Below, in pieces: positions 60,861 through 64,000 of a DNA stretch of 64,000 bases. The stretch comes from Sphagnum magellanicum. Lineage: Eukaryota > Streptophyta > Sphagnopsida > Sphagnales > Sphagnaceae. Within the stretch, counting starts at the first letter, position 1. Every line of letters starts with the position of its first letter. The position numbers were made by a program, and so were the translations under genes. Location: NCBI GenBank assembly GCA_021904315.1, contig CM038919.1, positions 13,199,666 to 13,263,665 of the forward strand. The letters are read 5' to 3'. The notes beneath the pieces are model-generated. The model ran no database searches and was not told the DNA's origin. It worked only from the letters and a program-made list of their open reading frames with translations.

Positions 60861-63650
60861 GATGCTTCTATGACTATGGCAAGAATGATTATAATCATGG
60901 AAGATGTAGTCACAAATAACATTTGCAACAAGCACCAAAAAAATACTAATGGCATTTATCATAAGGCTTTATGAACTACATAGTCATGTAATCACAAATA
61001 GTCATATATGGCATAAATGAATACAAATGTATTCATTTGTGTAGTACTAAAAACCTACCAACAAACCTATGAAAAAACAAATTTTGCACAACTAATTTGG
61101 CCCAAGAAGTTTTTAATGGCCTCCCCATGGGAATGCCCCCCAACATGCTTCCTTTGAAATTACCCTTGGCATAATTCTTTGTGAGGGTGAACACACACTA
61201 GATTGTTTTATTTATGGTAGTAGAACATTCCTTTCATAGTCGATATTGTAGTGCATTTGAAAATTGGCTTAAAAATAAAAATATTTAAATATTACTAAAA
61301 TTAACATCTTTTTATATTTTCAATTTCATGTCATAATACTATAAGGAATTTTTAATTTTTGTACAAAATATGGTTTAAGAAAACAATCATTCTTGATATT
61401 TAAATGAATTAAAAAAATACTTTTAGTTTTTGGGACCTTGAAAACTACATAACACAATAAATTTATATTTCGTTCATTCAATGCATTTAATTTCTTAAAC
61501 ATCAATCATGTGATATCACAAAGTTTCAAATTCAAAGGATTAATAAATTATAATAATAAATTTCATATTCATGAATTTTGTAAATGTGACAAATTGTTGC
61601 CAAATTTTTTTCAATCCATTGTTTATTGAAATTTTGTGATTAGAAATTTTTGTGCATTCCTGGAAGGCTTATTGTGTTAATTTTACATAAGTGAATCCCT
61701 TTTTGGATATTTGGAAAAAACTATCAATGTGAGGTCCAAAAATTGAAATCAAAGTCAACATTTAAAAAACTATCATAGTTTAATAAACATGTTTCACATA
61801 GATTATATTACTTTTGGACATGCTAATTTCAAAAAAAAATTTCAAAAAGAAATTTTTTTGTGAAGGAAAATGAAACATCTTTTGAAATATTTGAAAATGT
61901 TTATTTGTTGAAATGGAAATTTCAAAATTAAATAATTTTTCAACAAAGACTTGGTGAACTTACTATTCAACTATAGTATAAATGTTTAAACCTAGCTTCT
62001 ACCCATGAAAGATTTGTTGCCCAAACATCTTGAAAAACCCAATTAATTTCTCATTTCATCAACCTTTTGTTATTTTTCTCCACTTGGTTAGACATAGGTG
62101 ATGCTTTGGATGTAAAAAATTGTGATCAATAGAATACTCATAAGCATTGGCCTTTGTAGCATAGTTGAATTCGATTGCAATGAAACTAAATGCATTGCAA
62201 ATAACAATACAACACCTTGATTTGATGAAACAAAATTGATTACACTAAGAACCCCAACAACTTAGAAAAATGTATATATTTGAAACCACTTGGGAGCTAC
62301 AAAGGTGCCATGGTGAATTCACTTAAGAAGTTAAAAATCCTAAACCCTAAACCTTAAGAAATTGCAAACGTACAAAACAAATACAACAAAAGTTTCAAAT
62401 TCAAAAAAACAAATAATTTAAGCTTGAGAGCTAGGACATACAAAACATAAAAATTAAAAAGATTCCTATGATCGCTCTAACAAATGATGTTTTTACACAA
62501 AAGTTCGAGAATCCATTGTAATTGCACAAAATTGTTCTAGAGATTGCTTCTCCCACACATTGAAACTTGCATCAAACTTGCACAAGCAATTGACCTTGCT
62601 AGTGACCAAGCTCAACAAGAAACGAACATTTACAACCAAGTTCCAATGTCTCTTTTGTAACGAGAGAGACAAACCTAAAATTTGAAGAGCACATGAAAAA
62701 GACCATAACCTAAACTTAGAGCTTTCATGCTCAATGGCAAGGAATTCTTTTAAGTGAGAGAAAATTTTGCTAGAATGTTGAGAGCTACATCAAATGAGCA
62801 TGACTACGTAAAAACCTTCATAAAATGTGAGCAATGACCTAGAGTGACAAGGAGGTTTCACCCAATTAACAGCTTTGAGAATTGACTAACCATAACTCAC
62901 AGCCTTAGGATCTTGACGAAATGAGTGGTTTTCTTCATAGGGTTGAAGGAGGGGCTGAAATAAGCCCTTGGCTACAGGTGGCAAACTAGCCAAATTTTGC
63001 CACTTAAGAAAACACTGGCTCAAATAAGCCAAAAAAAACTCAATTAAAAAATCCTTCAACAATACAAATCTAGGTATTAGTAATAAAGTTATGTGGATTC
63101 CTCTTCACTCATGAAAACCAAATTAAAAAAAAAAAAAAACACTGTAATAAACAACATCATCAAAACAGAAATAATTATACGCAGTACACTACACTCCACT
63201 CCACCACCAAACTTTCTGACACCAAACTTTGAACTTTTGTGTGTCTTGTGTCTTATTAAACACAGGAAAAAGATGCAACAAAAAAAAAGGGATCAACTGA
63301 AACTGGTAGTCTACTAGTACCTAAAAGCCCTGTTTCAAGTGACAAAACAAATAACTTACATTTAATACATATAATAAACACACATACCATCAATACCCAT
63401 TATGCATCTCTCTCTCTTTTCTAGCCTCCTTTGGTTGACTCTGGTAGCTACTAGAGTTTGCAGAGAGGGGGAGATTGATCAGACAAACCCCATTGCACTA
63501 AATTTGATAATAACACTAGAGATGTCAGGCATTAAACTGGGTGGTGGTCTCCCTAACGGCATCACATGTTTCAGAGCATCAGAAGCTTAGAAAATTAGTT
63601 TCCTACCTGTGTGTTCTGCACCCCCCTCCCCCCTTCCAAAAGCCCCCCCT
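60861..63650. other. Intergenic AT-rich region, no gene recognised
   Basis: About 2.8 kb without a recognisable coding frame. One short telomere-like motif (CCTAAACCCTAAACC, near 62339). Small frames at 63093-63317 and 63402-63590 have no domain; a short CT run lies at 63406-63418. Confidence 0.5.
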
Positions 63651-63654
63651 CTTT

Positions 63655-63985
63655 ACAGAGCCAAGTGAGTGATCCCAACAATCACCAGTACCTCGTCCAT
63701 TGAAAGACCCTTTATGACTCAATTGGATGAATTCCATTCATCCAACTAAATTGACATCGGGTACGTCAGGGCTGCTTACTTACTTACCTACTAACCTAAA
63801 GGAAACTTATCCTGTGAAAACATTACATAACATTTGACTATTAAGTAAGTAGATGCATTTAGATGGTTAGTTAGTATGGGCCACAATGAACCCAGTGCGC
63901 CATGAAGGATGAATGGTAAGTCGTCAACAAACCGTTTTATGTTGGGTTCCCAGGTCCCTAGCTAACCACGGTGGTTAGCTCAAAT
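63655..63985 (-). repeat. Related copy of the giant element's outer terminal repeat (copy 63, at window edge)
   Basis: Its reverse complement matches the left-arm outer block in order: ACTAACCATCTA, ATGCATCTACTTA, GACATCG-like, GGATGAAT, CTGGTGATTGTTGGGA. It lacks the MITE-like module. A palindrome, AGCTAACCAC-G-GTGGTTAGCT at 63960-63980, follows and resembles that at 57160-57180. The region may continue past the window end, so this may be the start of a further large element. Confidence 0.5.
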
Positions 63986-64000
63986 TTTATTTATTTTTCT

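Overview
The window is nuclear DNA from a land plant with a repeat-rich genome. The evidence is one intron-containing host gene, a clear homologue of the embryophyte protein MODIFIER OF SNC1 (MOS1), sitting among AT-rich sequence that carries plant-type transposon remnants (Mutator-like transposase, solo LTRs with 5-bp target duplications, a MITE-like module, minisatellites). The style of the transposase remnants fits, from memory, seed-free plants such as ferns, lycophytes or mosses, but conifers cannot be excluded. I cannot name the species.

Layout. 1-345 is a dispersed repeat whose inverted partner lies at 22.57-22.9 kb. About 3.48-12.9 kb holds MOS1: a probable GC- and CT-rich leader with a long leader intron, eight coding exons between 5226 and 12274, and a 3' flank. 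12.9-24.2 kb is gene-free; it has a purine-rich minisatellite (15.86-18.25 kb) interrupted by two nested solo LTRs with readable target-site duplications, and several small tandem arrays.

From 24.22 to 53.50 kb the sequence is bounded by long, diverged terminal inverted repeats (about 0.8 and 0.6 kb), each holding the same 375-bp MITE-like module. I interpret this 29-kb stretch as one very large, decayed DNA transposon or a nested composite. On the + strand it holds a zinc-finger-like fragment (26.4 kb), an unrecognised degenerate coding stretch (27.2-28.4 kb), a Mutator-like (MULE) transposase relic (35.27-36.9 kb), an unrecognised ORF (36.95 kb) and a coiled-coil/RING-H2 ORF (37.8 kb). On the - strand it holds a Ulp1/C48-type SUMO-protease-like ORF with the catalytic residues still visible (50.0-50.4 kb) and two pieces of a second, different transposase-like protein (46.6-45.9 and 43.87-43.2 kb). 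A solo LTR with a perfect 5-bp duplication (41.45-42.36 kb) is a later insertion.

From 53.5 to 64 kb no host gene is visible. There are microsatellites, small direct repeats, a Cys/His-rich coding scrap near 59.1 kb, a degenerate array of TTTAACCTAGG-like words (59.4-60.86 kb), and two more copies of the outer sequence of the giant element's terminal repeat (57.1-57.45 kb and 63.65-63.98 kb), so related elements lie next door.

The only gene that looks functional is MOS1. In Arabidopsis this nuclear BAT2-domain protein modulates expression of the immune receptor gene SNC1. Everything else is mobile DNA or its debris.
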